Source: Salinispora pacifica CNR114 (lineage in GTDB: Bacteria; Actinomycetota; Actinomycetes; Mycobacteriales; Micromonosporaceae). Taken from it: DNA of 54,408 bases. A program made the translations under genes and the position numbers. The notes under the pieces were generated by a model. The model did no database searches, was not told where the DNA came from, and saw nothing but the letters and a program-made list of their open reading frames with translations. Position 1 is the first letter of the stretch; every line of letters starts with the position of its first letter. Shown here one piece after another: positions 41,921-50,888 of the stretch. The DNA lies in assembly GCF_000514775.1 (NCBI RefSeq), contig NZ_AZWO01000031.1, positions 1 through 54,408 on the forward strand, given 5' to 3'.

Positions 41921-42397
41921 ATGACCGCGCCTGCCCGCCTCTCCCCCGGCGACCCCGCCCCCGACTTCACCCTCCCCACCGACAGCGGCGACCAGCTCGC
42001 GCTGGCCGACCTCCGCGGTCGCAAGATGCTGCTCTACGCCTACCCGGCCGCGATGACCCCCGGCTGCACCAAGCAGGCCTGCGACTTCCGCGACTCCCTC
42101 GCCGGGCTCCAGGCCGCCGGCTACGAGGTCGTCGGCATCTCCCCGGACAAGCCGGAGAAGCTCGCCAAATTCCGCGAGCGGGACGCCATCACGTTCCCGC
42201 TCGTCTCCGACACCGACCGGGCGGTGCTCGCCGCGTACGGGGCGTACGGCGAGAAGCAGTCGTACGGTAGGACGGTCACCGGGGTCATCCGCTCGACGTT
42301 CGTCATCGACGCCGACGGACGCATCGAGCGGGCGTTCTACAACGTCCGGGCGACCGGCCACGTCGCCAAGCTCCGTCGCGATCTCGGCCTGGACTGA
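41921..42397 (+). CDS. bcp: Thiol peroxidase, BCP/PrxQ type
   Basis: The 158-aa peroxiredoxin has the peroxidatic Cys49 in TPGCTKQACDFRD and a resolving Cys54 five residues on, the PrxQ arrangement. It reduces peroxides with thioredoxin in the cytosol. The gene stands alone and follows a tandem-repeat stretch. Confidence 0.95.
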   Translation: MTAPARLSPGDPAPDFTLPTDSGDQLALADLRGRKMLLYAYPAAMTPGCTKQACDFRDSLAGLQAAGYEVVGISPDKPEKLAKFRERDAITFPLVSDTDRAVLAAYGAYGEKQSYGRTVTGVIRSTFVIDADGRIERAFYNVRATGHVAKLRRDLGLD

Positions 42398-42510
42398 CGA
42401 CGCCCGACGGGCCGCGCCCCCACGCCCCGGCGGGTGATCCGCCGGCGCGCCGAGCTGACCACCGGGCGGGGCGCGGGCCCGCCACCGGAGGCTCTAGACT
42501 CTTCCCGCAA

Positions 42511-42597
42511 GCGGGAGTGGCGTAATTGGCAGCCGCGCAGGTCTTAGGAGCCTGTGTCCGAGAGGACGTGGGGGTTCGAGTCCCCCCTCCCGCACCA
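42511..42597 (+). tRNA. tRNA-Leu (TAG)
   Basis: An 87-base class II tRNA with a long variable arm: acceptor GCGGGAG/CTCCCGC, anticodon loop CTTAGGA with TAG, T-arm GGGGGTTCGAGTCCCCC and encoded CCA. It lies between bcp and the ASCH gene. Confidence 0.95.
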
Positions 42598-42598
42598 C

Positions 42599-43015
42599 TC
42601 AGCGGGTCTCCACCAGTCGAAACCGCTCCAGCACGGCCAGCGTGTCGTCGTCCACGGTGAAGTCCGGATCGCCGATCCACCCTCGGTAGTCGGCCCCGTG
42701 CCAGTACCTCTCGTGGCCAGCTCGCCAGGCGGCGACCGAGTCGTCCCCCTCGCCCTCGTCCCGGACGTGGTCCAGGTCCACGTCGCCGAGCCGGGTGACC
42801 CGCACCTCGGTCAGCTCGATCACGGCCACCCGGCGACCAGCAGAGTCGATCACCGCCGCCCGGGCACCCACGACCGGTAGCTCTTCCCCCTCGATCTCGT
42901 AGTCCTGGCGCAGGCCGGTCGTGGTGGTCTTGGTCCCCGCGAGCACCAGGGCGACCAGCTGGTCCCGCAACGGACCGGGGAAGGCGAACTCGAACGGTGG
43001 CAGGTCTGCGATCAT
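42599..43015 (-). CDS. ASCH-domain protein
   Basis: The 138-aa protein has the ASCH (YqfB-like) beta-barrel pattern: GPLRDQLVALVLAGTKTTTTGL near 14-35, VGARAAVIDSAGRRVAVIELTEV near 50-72 and a final VLERFRLV. ASCH proteins bind RNA or act as amidohydrolases on modified nucleosides; the role is unknown here. It ends one base after tRNA-Leu. Confidence 0.88.
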   Translation of the reverse strand: MIADLPPFEFAFPGPLRDQLVALVLAGTKTTTTGLRQDYEIEGEELPVVGARAAVIDSAGRRVAVIELTEVRVTRLGDVDLDHVRDEGEGDDSVAAWRAGHERYWHGADYRGWIGDPDFTVDDDTLAVLERFRLVETR

Positions 43016-43089
43016 GCGGGGACCCTACCGAGGCGCGACGTGTAAGGCTCCTCACTTTCTCGGGCGATGGCCCTACCCGAGCGGTCAGG

Positions 43090-43635
43090 ATGAGCGGCAT
43101 GGCCCTCCGGTTCGTGCTCGACCCCGACCTGACGCCCGCGCTCCGCGCGGAGATCGTCGCGCTCTGGGTTGATGTCACCAACGCCGGTGGCGCGGTGGGC
43201 TTCGTCGCGCCGGTCACCGCCGCCGAGGTGCGGACCATCGCCGACCCGACCCTCGCGGCGATCGCCGACGGCCCGGACCGGCTGCTCCTCGGCTACGCCG
43301 GCGACCGGCTCGCCGCGATGGCGATCTTCACCGACAACCGGTTTCACCTGAAGACCCACTATCGGGTCCTGACCCGGGTCATGGTCCACCCAGGCTGTCA
43401 GGGCGAGGGCCACGGCCTGGAGCTGATGCGGGCGGCGGAGCGGATCGGCCGCCGGTGGGGACTCGCCGCGCTCCAGGTCACCGCCCGGGACGGGTTGGGG
43501 CTGGACCGCTTCTACCGGCATCTCGGCTACCGCGAGGTGGGGCGGTTGCCGGGGGCGCTGCGAGTGGCGGCGGGAGATGATCGGGACGAGTTCCTCATGT
43601 GGCTCGACCTGAGCGCCGACCGGCCCGGGGGATGA
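43090..43635 (+). CDS. GNAT-family N-acetyltransferase
   Basis: The 181-aa protein has a GNAT fold: RVLTRVMVHPGCQGEGHGLELMRAAER (motif A with Q-G-E-G-H-G, near 95-120) and a C-terminal FYRHLGYREVGR. Unlike the other GNAT at 31.6 kb, the acetyl-CoA loop is intact. The start is ATG with a weak ribosome site; ATG three codons on is an alternative. Its end overlaps the MOSC gene on the other strand by about 40 bases. Substrate unknown. Confidence 0.82.
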   Translation: MSGMALRFVLDPDLTPALRAEIVALWVDVTNAGGAVGFVAPVTAAEVRTIADPTLAAIADGPDRLLLGYAGDRLAAMAIFTDNRFHLKTHYRVLTRVMVHPGCQGEGHGLELMRAAERIGRRWGLAALQVTARDGLGLDRFYRHLGYREVGRLPGALRVAAGDDRDEFLMWLDLSADRPGG

Positions 43636-44536
43636 GCGAAGGCCCCGGGGGTGAGCTGCGGCTCGGATGGTCAACGGCGCCCGGGGTGAGCGGTGACCCG
43701 GCCGAACCCGCTTGCGGTCCGGCGGCGGGCACGACCTCGTCGTCGACGGCGACCCAGCCGGTCCCCACGGGCACCAGGTGCAGCCCGAAGCGGAGTTTCT
43801 GCCGCACGTTGCGGTAGCGGCCGAGGGTGACCAGCGGCTCCTTCCCCCGGATCCCGGTCTCCTGGTCAGTGGTGGTGACCACGCAGCGACCAGCCGGGCC
43901 GGCGGCGCGGAAGGTGACACCACCGATGCGCACCGGGCGGCCGGCCCAGTCGTCCTCCGCCCAGGCCGGCGCTCCGGTAACCACGAGGTTCGGGCGGAAA
44001 CGGGTCATCGGCACCGGTGGCTCGCCGGCCTCGGCCAGCCACCCGTTGAGCGCGGCGAGCGAGGCGGTGCTGGCCAGCAGGATCGGGGCCTCGTCGGCGA
44101 AGGTGACCTGGTCACCTGGGTCATGCTCGCGGTCGGCGGCGGGGATGTGGCGGGCCGGCCGGGCCAGCCACACCAGTCGGGCCGGGCGGCCGAGGAATCG
44201 ACTGACCCAGGTTTCGGCGGCCGGACCGGCGGCGTGCGCCCACACGTCCAGCTTGCGGCTGCGGAAGGTGCGCACGGCGATCGGGGCACCGTCCACCGGT
44301 TCCGCGACATCGAGGTCGGGGTGGCCGGCGGCGCGCAGGGTGAGGCCGCCGACCCGGGCCACCGCGTGCAGCGCGACGAGGCTGCTGACCTCGCGTTGGG
44401 TGATGCCGATGCCCGCCGCGTCCACGAGCATCCAGCGCCGGTCGCCGGCCAGGCCCCAGGGCAGCACCGGGGCGGCATCGTGGTCCCGCCGCCGGCCCCC
44501 TTTGACGGGGTAGGTGTGCACAGCGCTCAGCCGCAT
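43595..44536 (-). CDS. MOSC-domain protein
   Basis: The 313-aa protein has an N-terminal MOSC beta-barrel (SAVHTYPVKGGRRRDHDAAPV, GDRRWMLVD) and a MOSC domain (RFRPNLVVTGAPAWAEDDWAG and GRCVVTTTDQETG) with a conserved cysteine in RCVVT, which in relatives such as mARC binds molybdenum cofactor. It is likely a Moco-dependent reductase of N-hydroxylated compounds. ATG at 44536 is supported by the domain start; the open frame extends 25 codons upstream. Confidence 0.9.
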   Translation of the reverse strand: MRLSAVHTYPVKGGRRRDHDAAPVLPWGLAGDRRWMLVDAAGIGITQREVSSLVALHAVARVGGLTLRAAGHPDLDVAEPVDGAPIAVRTFRSRKLDVWAHAAGPAAETWVSRFLGRPARLVWLARPARHIPAADREHDPGDQVTFADEAPILLASTASLAALNGWLAEAGEPPVPMTRFRPNLVVTGAPAWAEDDWAGRPVRIGGVTFRAAGPAGRCVVTTTDQETGIRGKEPLVTLGRYRNVRQKLRFGLHLVPVGTGWVAVDDEVVPAAGPQAGSAGSPLTPGAVDHPSRSSPPGPSLIPRAGRRSGRAT

Positions 44537-44595
44537 CGGCTCACCTTGCCACCCGCACCCCGCCTCGCACCGGCCGCAGCGGCCCGGTTGCCGAT

Positions 44596-44604
44596 GAAAG
44601 TTTC
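44596..44604 (+). promoter_or_regulatory. GAAAGTTTC palindrome upstream of the hut operon
   Basis: A GAAA-G-TTTC palindrome lies 18 bases before the RpiR start, close to the pattern seen at some MurR/RpiR operators. It sits in an unusually AT-rich patch likely to include the promoter. It is a candidate autoregulatory site only. Confidence 0.35.
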
Positions 44605-44622
44605 TATGCATATGGTCAAAAC

Positions 44623-45474
44623 ATGAATGAGGGATCCGTCGTCCCCCCGGGTGACCGGGTGCTGGACCTGTTCCGCGGAGTTCGGCTCACCCCGACCCAG
44701 CGACGGATCGCGCACTGCCTCATCCAGCAGGGCCCGGCGGTGGCGTACCTGTCGGCGGCGGAGGTCGCCGAGTTGGCCGGGGTGAGTCAACCCTCGGTCA
44801 CCCGCTTCGCGATGGCCCTCGGCCACGACGGCTACCCCGCCCTGCGCCGCCACCTCCGGGAGCTGACCGCGACACCCCGCGGCGAACGACCGAACACGGA
44901 CAACGAACTCCAGCAGGCGGTGCGGGCCGAGATCGAGAACCTGGACCGGCTCGCCGACCAGTTCGCCGACCGGGACCGCGTCGCCGCCGCCGGCCGGCTC
45001 CTCGCCGCCAGCCACCCGCTGCCGGTGCTCGGCCTCCGCGCCGCCGCGCCACTGGCCGCCTACTTCGCCTACTTCGCCGCCAAGGTGCTCCCGGACGTAC
45101 GGGTCCTCGACGACGGCGGCAGCCTGCTCACCGACCGGATCGAACAGGCCACCGAGGCCGGTGCGACCGCCCTGCTCGCCCTCGTGCTGCCCCGCTACCC
45201 CCGAGAGGCCCTCGACGCCCTACGGGAGGCCCGGACGGCGGGCCTGACCGTCGTCGCCATCACCGACTCACCGGTCAGCCCGGCCCGCGAGCACGCCGAC
45301 GTGGTGCTTCCCGCCGCCGTCGGCGCACAGCTCGTGTTCGACCTACACACCGCACCGATGACCCTGGCCATGGTGCTACTCCAGGCGATCTGCGACGCCG
45401 CACCCGTACAAACCCAACGGCGGTTGGAGGCGTTCGAAGCCTCCGCCGCCCGTCGTCAGTTGTTCCTCGGTTAG
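44623..45474 (+). CDS. MurR/RpiR-family regulator of histidine utilisation
   Basis: The 283-aa regulator has an N-terminal HTH_6 domain (LSAAEVAELAGVSQPSVTRFAMALG, about 42-66) and a C-terminal SIS sugar-isomerase-like sensor (VLGLRAAAPLAAYFAYFAAKVL, ALLALVLPRYPREA). It ends ten bases before hutU and is therefore probably the local controller of the hut genes. The usual ligand of this family is a phosphosugar, so the use of a SIS domain to sense a histidine metabolite such as urocanate would be notable. Confidence 0.88.
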   Translation: MNEGSVVPPGDRVLDLFRGVRLTPTQRRIAHCLIQQGPAVAYLSAAEVAELAGVSQPSVTRFAMALGHDGYPALRRHLRELTATPRGERPNTDNELQQAVRAEIENLDRLADQFADRDRVAAAGRLLAASHPLPVLGLRAAAPLAAYFAYFAAKVLPDVRVLDDGGSLLTDRIEQATEAGATALLALVLPRYPREALDALREARTAGLTVVAITDSPVSPAREHADVVLPAAVGAQLVFDLHTAPMTLAMVLLQAICDAAPVQTQRRLEAFEASAARRQLFLG

Positions 45475-45484
45475 GAGGTTCCTC

Positions 45485-47134
45485 ATGACCCAGCCGATCC
45501 GCGCCGCGCGCGGCGCCACCCGCACCGCCCGGGGCTGGCCCCAGGAAGCCGCACGGCGGATGCTGATGAACAACCTCGACCCGGAGGTGGCCGAACGCCC
45601 CGAAGACCTGGTCGTCTACGGCGGGACCGGGAAGGCCGCGCGGGACTGGCCGTCGTACCGCGCGCTGTTGGACACCCTCACCGACCTGCGCGACGACGAG
45701 ACGATGCTGGTGCAGTCCGGCCGGCCGGTCGCGGTGATGCGGACCCACGAGTGGGCACCGCGGGTGCTGCTGGCCAACTCCAACCTGGTCGGCGACTGGG
45801 CCACCTGGCCGGAGTTCCGCCGGCTGGAGCAGCTCGGCCTGACCATGTACGGGCAGATGACCGCCGGATCGTGGATCTACATCGGCACCCAGGGCATCCT
45901 CCAGGGCACCTACGAGACGTTCGCGGCCGTCGCCGCGAAGCGGTTCGGCGGGTCGCTGGCCGGCACGCTGACGCTGACCGCCGGCTGCGGTGGGATGGGT
46001 GGGGCCCAACCGCTCGCCGTGACCATGAACGACGGTGCCTGTCTGATCGTCGACGTCGACCGCTCCCGCCTCGAACGCCGGGTACGCGAGCGTTACCTGG
46101 ACGAGGTCGCCGACTCGCTCGACGACGCGGTACAGCGGGCGACCGCCGCCCGCAACGACCGGCGGGCGCGCAGCATCGGCGTGGTCGGCAACGCGGCCAC
46201 CGTCTTCCCCGAGCTGCTGCGCCGCGGTGTCCCGGTGGACGTGGTCACCGACCAGACCAGCGCGCACGACCCGCTGTCGTACCTGCCGGAGGGGGTTGAG
46301 CTGGCCGACGCCCGCGACTACGCGGCGGCCAAGCCGGCCGAGTTCACCGACCGGGCCCGCGCGTCGATGGCCCGACACGTCGAGGCGATGGTGGGCTTCC
46401 TCGACGCGGGTGCCGAGGTCTTCGACTACGGCAACTCGATCCGCGGCGAGGCGCAGCTCGGTGGCTACCCCCGCGCCTTCGACTTCCCGGGTTTCGTGCC
46501 CGCCTACATCCGGCCGCTGTTCTGTGCGGGCAAGGGCCCGTTCCGGTGGGCGGCGCTCTCCGGCGACCCGGCCGACATCGCCGCCACCGACCGGGCCATC
46601 CTCGAACTCTTCCCAGAGAACGAGCAGCTGGCCCGCTGGATCCGGATGGCCGGCGACCGGGTGGCGTTCCAGGGGCTGCCGGCCCGAATCTGCTGGCTCG
46701 GCTACGGCGAACGGGACCGGGCCGGGGTACGGTTCAACGAAATGGTCGCCGCCGGAGAGCTCTCCGCGCCGGTGGTCATCGGCCGGGACCACCTCGACTG
46801 CGGTAGCGTCGCCAGCCCGTACCGGGAGACCGAGGCGATGGCCGACGGCTCCGACGCGATCGCCGACTGGCCACTGCTCAACGCCCTGGTAAACACCGCC
46901 AGCGGGGCCTCCTGGGTCTCCCTCCACCACGGTGGCGGGGTCGGGATCGGCCGCTCCATCCACGCCGGCCAGGTCTGCGTCGCCGACGGCAGCGCCCTCG
47001 CCGGGCAGAAGATCGAACGAGTCCTCACCAACGACCCGGCGATGGGCGTCGTACGGCATGTTGACGCCGGCTACGACGACGCCCGGCAGGTCGCCGAGCG
47101 GACCGGCCTGCAGATCCCGATGGCGACGGCGTAA
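45485..47134 (+). CDS. hutU: Urocanate hydratase
   Basis: This NAD-dependent lyase (549 aa) converts urocanate to imidazolonepropionate, step 2 of histidine breakdown. Signatures include YGGTGKAARDW near 39, QSGRPVAVMRTHE, the NAD site GCGGMGGAQPLAV near 165 and GVVGNAATVFPELL with DQTSAHDPLSYLPEG. The start follows a perfect AGGAGG. Length matches the family. It is second in the RpiR-led operon. Confidence 0.97.
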   Translation: MTQPIRAARGATRTARGWPQEAARRMLMNNLDPEVAERPEDLVVYGGTGKAARDWPSYRALLDTLTDLRDDETMLVQSGRPVAVMRTHEWAPRVLLANSNLVGDWATWPEFRRLEQLGLTMYGQMTAGSWIYIGTQGILQGTYETFAAVAAKRFGGSLAGTLTLTAGCGGMGGAQPLAVTMNDGACLIVDVDRSRLERRVRERYLDEVADSLDDAVQRATAARNDRRARSIGVVGNAATVFPELLRRGVPVDVVTDQTSAHDPLSYLPEGVELADARDYAAAKPAEFTDRARASMARHVEAMVGFLDAGAEVFDYGNSIRGEAQLGGYPRAFDFPGFVPAYIRPLFCAGKGPFRWAALSGDPADIAATDRAILELFPENEQLARWIRMAGDRVAFQGLPARICWLGYGERDRAGVRFNEMVAAGELSAPVVIGRDHLDCGSVASPYRETEAMADGSDAIADWPLLNALVNTASGASWVSLHHGGGVGIGRSIHAGQVCVADGSALAGQKIERVLTNDPAMGVVRHVDAGYDDARQVAERTGLQIPMATA

Positions 47135-47144
47135 GGAGAGCTCC

Positions 47145-48359
47145 GTGTTGACGCATCCGGTGGTGGAGGGCTCCCTTCCACGCAGGTTCCGGCGGCTCTG
47201 GGACGAGATCGCGCCGATCGGCCGGGATGACCGTAGCGGCGGGTACCTGCGGTACGCGCTGACCGACCCGGAGCTGCGGCTGCGGGAGTGGTTCCGGGCC
47301 CAGGCCGACCAGCGTGACATGCCGGTGACCGAGGACGGCAACGGGAACCTCTTCGCCTGGTGGGGCGCCCCGGAGGCGGGGAACGCGGTGCTCACCGGCA
47401 GCCACTTCGACTCGGTACCGCACGGCGGGGCGTACGACGGGCCGCTCGGCATCGTCAGCGCCTTCCTCGCCGTGGACGAGCTACGCGCCGCCGGCGCCAC
47501 CCCCACCCGGCCGATCGCGGTCGCCGCCTTCGTGGAGGAGGAGGGCGCCCGGTTCGGCGTACCGTGTCTGGGGTCTCGGCTGCTCACCGGGGCGCTGCCG
47601 GTCGAGCAGGCGGCCGAGCTGCGCGACCCGGCCGGGGTGAGCTTCGCCGAGGCGCTGGGCGGCCCGCCGGCCGGCGCCCGGCCGGAGCTGCTCGGCCGCT
47701 TCGCCGCCTTCGTCGAGCTCCACGTCGAGCAGGGCCGGGCCCTGGTCGAGCAGGCCGCTCCGGTCGCCGTCGCCAGCGCGATCTGGCCGCACGGCCGGTG
47801 GCGTTTCGACTTCACCGGTGAGGGAAACCACGCGGGTACGACCCGGATGATGGATCGCCGCGACCCGATGCTCACGTACGCGTTCACGGTGCTCGCCGCC
47901 AACAAGGAGGCCCGGCGGCTCGGCGCCCACGCCACGGTCGGCCGGGTACGGGTGGAGCCGAACGCCACCAACGCCATCCCGGCTGCGGTGACCGGCTGGC
48001 TGGACGCCCGCGCGGCCGAGCCGGAGACCCTCGCCGGGCTGGTCGAGGCGGTCCACGACCGGGCCGCCGAGCGGGCCCGACGCGACGGCACCGGGTTGCG
48101 GCTGACCGAGGAGTCGGCCACGCCCCTCGTCGCGTTCGACGGTGGGTTGGCCGACCGGCTCGCCCGACTGCTCGACGCGCCGGTGCTGCCGACCGGGGCC
48201 GGGCACGACGCCGGTGTGCTGGCCGGACACCTGCCCACCGCGATGCTCTTCGTCCGCAACCCCACCGGGGTGTCGCACTCCCCCGCGGAGTCGGCGAACG
48301 ACGACGACTGCGCGGCCGGGGTACAAGCCCTCACCGCCGCGCTGGAGGAGCTGACATGA
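47145..48359 (+). CDS. M20-family amidohydrolase (allantoate amidohydrolase-like)
   Basis: The 404-aa dizinc enzyme has metal ligands in GSHFDSVPHGGAYDGPLG (H and D), VEEEGARFG (Glu pair), HVEQGR and a final HSPAESA. Relatives hydrolyse allantoate, N-carbamoyl amino acids or ureidoglycolate. It lies between hutU and hutF, and hutG is absent, so it probably performs the last step, N-formylglutamate to glutamate plus formate. The GTG start is placed after AAGGAGA; its 3' end overlaps hutF by four bases. Confidence 0.88.
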   Translation: MLTHPVVEGSLPRRFRRLWDEIAPIGRDDRSGGYLRYALTDPELRLREWFRAQADQRDMPVTEDGNGNLFAWWGAPEAGNAVLTGSHFDSVPHGGAYDGPLGIVSAFLAVDELRAAGATPTRPIAVAAFVEEEGARFGVPCLGSRLLTGALPVEQAAELRDPAGVSFAEALGGPPAGARPELLGRFAAFVELHVEQGRALVEQAAPVAVASAIWPHGRWRFDFTGEGNHAGTTRMMDRRDPMLTYAFTVLAANKEARRLGAHATVGRVRVEPNATNAIPAAVTGWLDARAAEPETLAGLVEAVHDRAAERARRDGTGLRLTEESATPLVAFDGGLADRLARLLDAPVLPTGAGHDAGVLAGHLPTAMLFVRNPTGVSHSPAESANDDDCAAGVQALTAALEELT

Positions 48360-49717
48360 CCCGCTGGCTGGCCGAGTACGCGTGGCTACCCGAGCAGCCC
48401 GAGCCGACCCCGGACGTGCTGATCGAGTCCGCTGCCGGCCGGATCACCGCGGTCACCCCGCTGAGCACCGAGGGCCGGCCGACCACCGGGGTCGAGGTCC
48501 TCGCCGACGCGGTCCGCCTGCCGGGGCTGACCCTGCCGGGGCTGGCCAACGCCCACTCGCACGCCTTCCACCGCGCGCTGCGCGGCCGCACCCACGGCGG
48601 TCGCGGCGACTTCTGGACCTGGCGGGACCGGATGTACGAGGTGGCCGCCCGGCTGGACCCGGAGAACTACCTCGCACTCGCCCGCGCCGGCTACGCGGAG
48701 ATGGCGCTGGCCGGAATCACCTGCGTCGGCGAGTTCCACTACCTGCACCACGGCCCGGACGGCACCCCGTACGCGGACCCGAACGCGATGGGGGCCGCCC
48801 TGGTCGAGGCGGCGGCGCACGCCGGGATCCGGCTGACCCTGCTGGATGCCTGCTACCTGACCGCCGGCGTGGCGGGTGAGCCACTGGCCGGGCCGCAGCG
48901 ACGCTTCGGCGACGGGGACGCGGTGCGCTGGGCGGAGCGGGCAGCGGCGTTCACCCCCACCGACGCGCACGTCCGGGCGGGCGCGGCGATCCACTCGGTG
49001 CGGGCCGTGCCCGCCGACCAACTGGCGACGGTGGCCGGCGCGGCGCGGGAGCGGGGCATCCCGCTGCACCTGCACCTCTCCGAGCAGCCGGCCGAGAACG
49101 ATGCCTGCCGGGCCGCGCACGGCTGCACCCCCACCCGGTTGCTGGCCGACCGGGGAGTCCTCGACCAGCACACCACCGCCGTGCACGCCACCCACCCCAC
49201 CAGCTCGGACGTGGCCCTGCTCGGGGAGAGCCGCACCGGGGTCTGCCTCTGCCCGACCACCGAGCGGGACCTCGCCGACGGGATGGGACCGGCCCGCCGG
49301 CTGGCCAACGCCGGCAGCCCGTTGAGTCTCGGCAGCGACAGCCACGCGGTGGTGGACCTCTTCGAGGAGGCGCGCGCGGTGGAACTGGACGAGCGCCTGC
49401 GTACCCGACGACGCGGGCACTTCACCGTCGGCGAGCTGGTCACCGCGGCCACCTCCGCCGGGCACGCCGCCCTCGGCTGGGGCGACGCCGGCCGGCTCGC
49501 CGTGGGCGACCGGGCCGACCTGGTCACCCTCCGGCTGGACAGCCCGCGGACCGCGGGGGTACCGGCGGCCGGCGCCTTCTTCGCCGCCACCGCGGGGGAT
49601 GTTCACCAGGTGGTGGTGGATGGCCAGGTGGTGGTGCGGGACGGACGGCACCGCACCGTTGACGTCCCCACCGAGCTGGCCACGTCGATCGGGGAGGTGA
49701 CCGGAGCGCATGAGTAG
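48356..49717 (+). CDS. hutF: Formimidoylglutamate deiminase
   Basis: This amidohydrolase (453 aa) deaminates formimidoylglutamate to N-formylglutamate. Metal ligands appear as NAHSHAFHRAL near 64, HLHLSEQPAEN near 236-246, HATHP near 278 and SDSHAVVD near 326. It belongs to the five-step hut branch that releases formylglutamate. It overlaps both neighbours by four and eight bases. Confidence 0.94.
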   Translation: MTRWLAEYAWLPEQPEPTPDVLIESAAGRITAVTPLSTEGRPTTGVEVLADAVRLPGLTLPGLANAHSHAFHRALRGRTHGGRGDFWTWRDRMYEVAARLDPENYLALARAGYAEMALAGITCVGEFHYLHHGPDGTPYADPNAMGAALVEAAAHAGIRLTLLDACYLTAGVAGEPLAGPQRRFGDGDAVRWAERAAAFTPTDAHVRAGAAIHSVRAVPADQLATVAGAARERGIPLHLHLSEQPAENDACRAAHGCTPTRLLADRGVLDQHTTAVHATHPTSSDVALLGESRTGVCLCPTTERDLADGMGPARRLANAGSPLSLGSDSHAVVDLFEEARAVELDERLRTRRRGHFTVGELVTAATSAGHAALGWGDAGRLAVGDRADLVTLRLDSPRTAGVPAAGAFFAATAGDVHQVVVDGQVVVRDGRHRTVDVPTELATSIGEVTGAHE

Positions 49718-50888
49718 CCTGCTGCTCGACAACATCGGAGAGCTGGTCACCAACACGACCGCCGGGGAGGGGCCGCTGGGCATCCGCCGCGACGCCGCTG
49801 TGCTCGTCGAGGACGGCGTGGTGGCCTGGGTCGGGCCGAGCGGGGACGCGCCCGCCGCCGATCAACGCCTCGACGCCGAGTCGGGGGCCGTGCTGCCCGG
49901 CTTCGTGGACAGCCACGCCCACTTGGTCTTCGCCGGGGATCGGGCGGTCGAGTTCGCCGCCCGGATGGCCGGCGAGCCGTACACCGGCGGCGGCATCCGC
50001 ACCACGGTCGGCGCGACCCGGGCCGCCACCGACGACGAGCTACGCGCCACGGCCCGCCGGCTACACGCGGAGGCGCTGCGGCAGGGCACCACCACCATCG
50101 AGATCAAGAGCGGGTACGGTCTCACCGTCGCCGACGAGGCCCGCTCGCTGCGGATCGCCGCCGAGGTGAGCTCGGAGACCACCTTCCTCGGGGCGCACCT
50201 CGTCCCCGCCGAGTACGCCGACCGGCCGGATGACTACGTCGACCTGGTCTGCGGCCCGATGCTCGCCGCCGCCGCGCCGTACGCCCGCTGGGTGGATGTC
50301 TTCTGTGAGCGGGGCGCCTTCGACGCCGACCACACCCGCGCGATCCTGACCCGTGGGCAGGCCGCCGGGCTGGACACCCGGCTGCACGCCAACCAGCTTG
50401 GTCCGGGCCCGGGGGTCCAGCTCGGGGTGGAGCTGGGGGTGGCCAGCGTCGACCACTGCACCCACCTCACCGATGCCGACGTCGACGCGCTCGTCGGGGC
50501 CGACGGAACGACCGTGGCCACCCTGTTGCCGGGGGCGGAGTTCTCCACCCGCTCGCCCTACCCGGACGCCCGGCGGCTGCTCGACGCGGGCGTGACCGTG
50601 GCGCTGGCCACCGACTGCAACCCCGGGTCGTCGTACACCTCGTCGGTGCCGTTCTGCATCGCGCTGGCCGTCCGGGAGATGCGGATGAGCCCCTCCGAGG
50701 CGGTCTGGGCGGCGACCGCCGGCGGCGCCGCGGCGCTGCGCCGTACCGATGTGGGTCGGCTGGCGCCCGGCGCCCGGGCCGACCTGATGATCCTCGACGC
50801 CCCGTCCCACCTGCACCTGGCCTACCGGCCGGGGGTGCCACTGATCCGCCAGGTCCTGCACAACGGAGAACCGCAATGTCGACCGTAG
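49710..50888 (+). CDS. hutI: Imidazolonepropionase
   Basis: The 392-aa amidohydrolase opens the imidazolone ring (step 3). Motifs include DSHAHLVFAGDR near 66-77, IEIKSGYGLTV near 130, LHANQLG near 227 and ATDCNPGS near 298. It starts inside the end of hutF and overlaps hutH by 13 bases, so the last three hut genes are translated as one block. Confidence 0.96.
   Translation: MSSLLLDNIGELVTNTTAGEGPLGIRRDAAVLVEDGVVAWVGPSGDAPAADQRLDAESGAVLPGFVDSHAHLVFAGDRAVEFAARMAGEPYTGGGIRTTVGATRAATDDELRATARRLHAEALRQGTTTIEIKSGYGLTVADEARSLRIAAEVSSETTFLGAHLVPAEYADRPDDYVDLVCGPMLAAAAPYARWVDVFCERGAFDADHTRAILTRGQAAGLDTRLHANQLGPGPGVQLGVELGVASVDHCTHLTDADVDALVGADGTTVATLLPGAEFSTRSPYPDARRLLDAGVTVALATDCNPGSSYTSSVPFCIALAVREMRMSPSEAVWAATAGGAAALRRTDVGRLAPGARADLMILDAPSHLHLAYRPGVPLIRQVLHNGEPQCRP

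Noticed and set aside
40573..42024. 483-codon frame covering the PDGLE gene and cbiM
   Set aside because: Only the last 130 codons match a family; the rest runs through cbiM in another frame. The GTG at 40965 with GGAGG and GTGA coupling is the real start.
45275..48334. 1019-codon reverse open frame across hutU and the M20 gene
   Set aside because: It is a shadow of two well-defined forward genes; its low-complexity Pro/Ser/Arg translation resembles no family.
48386..49783. 465-codon reverse frame over hutF
   Set aside because: Antisense shadow; hutF motifs on the forward strand are complete.
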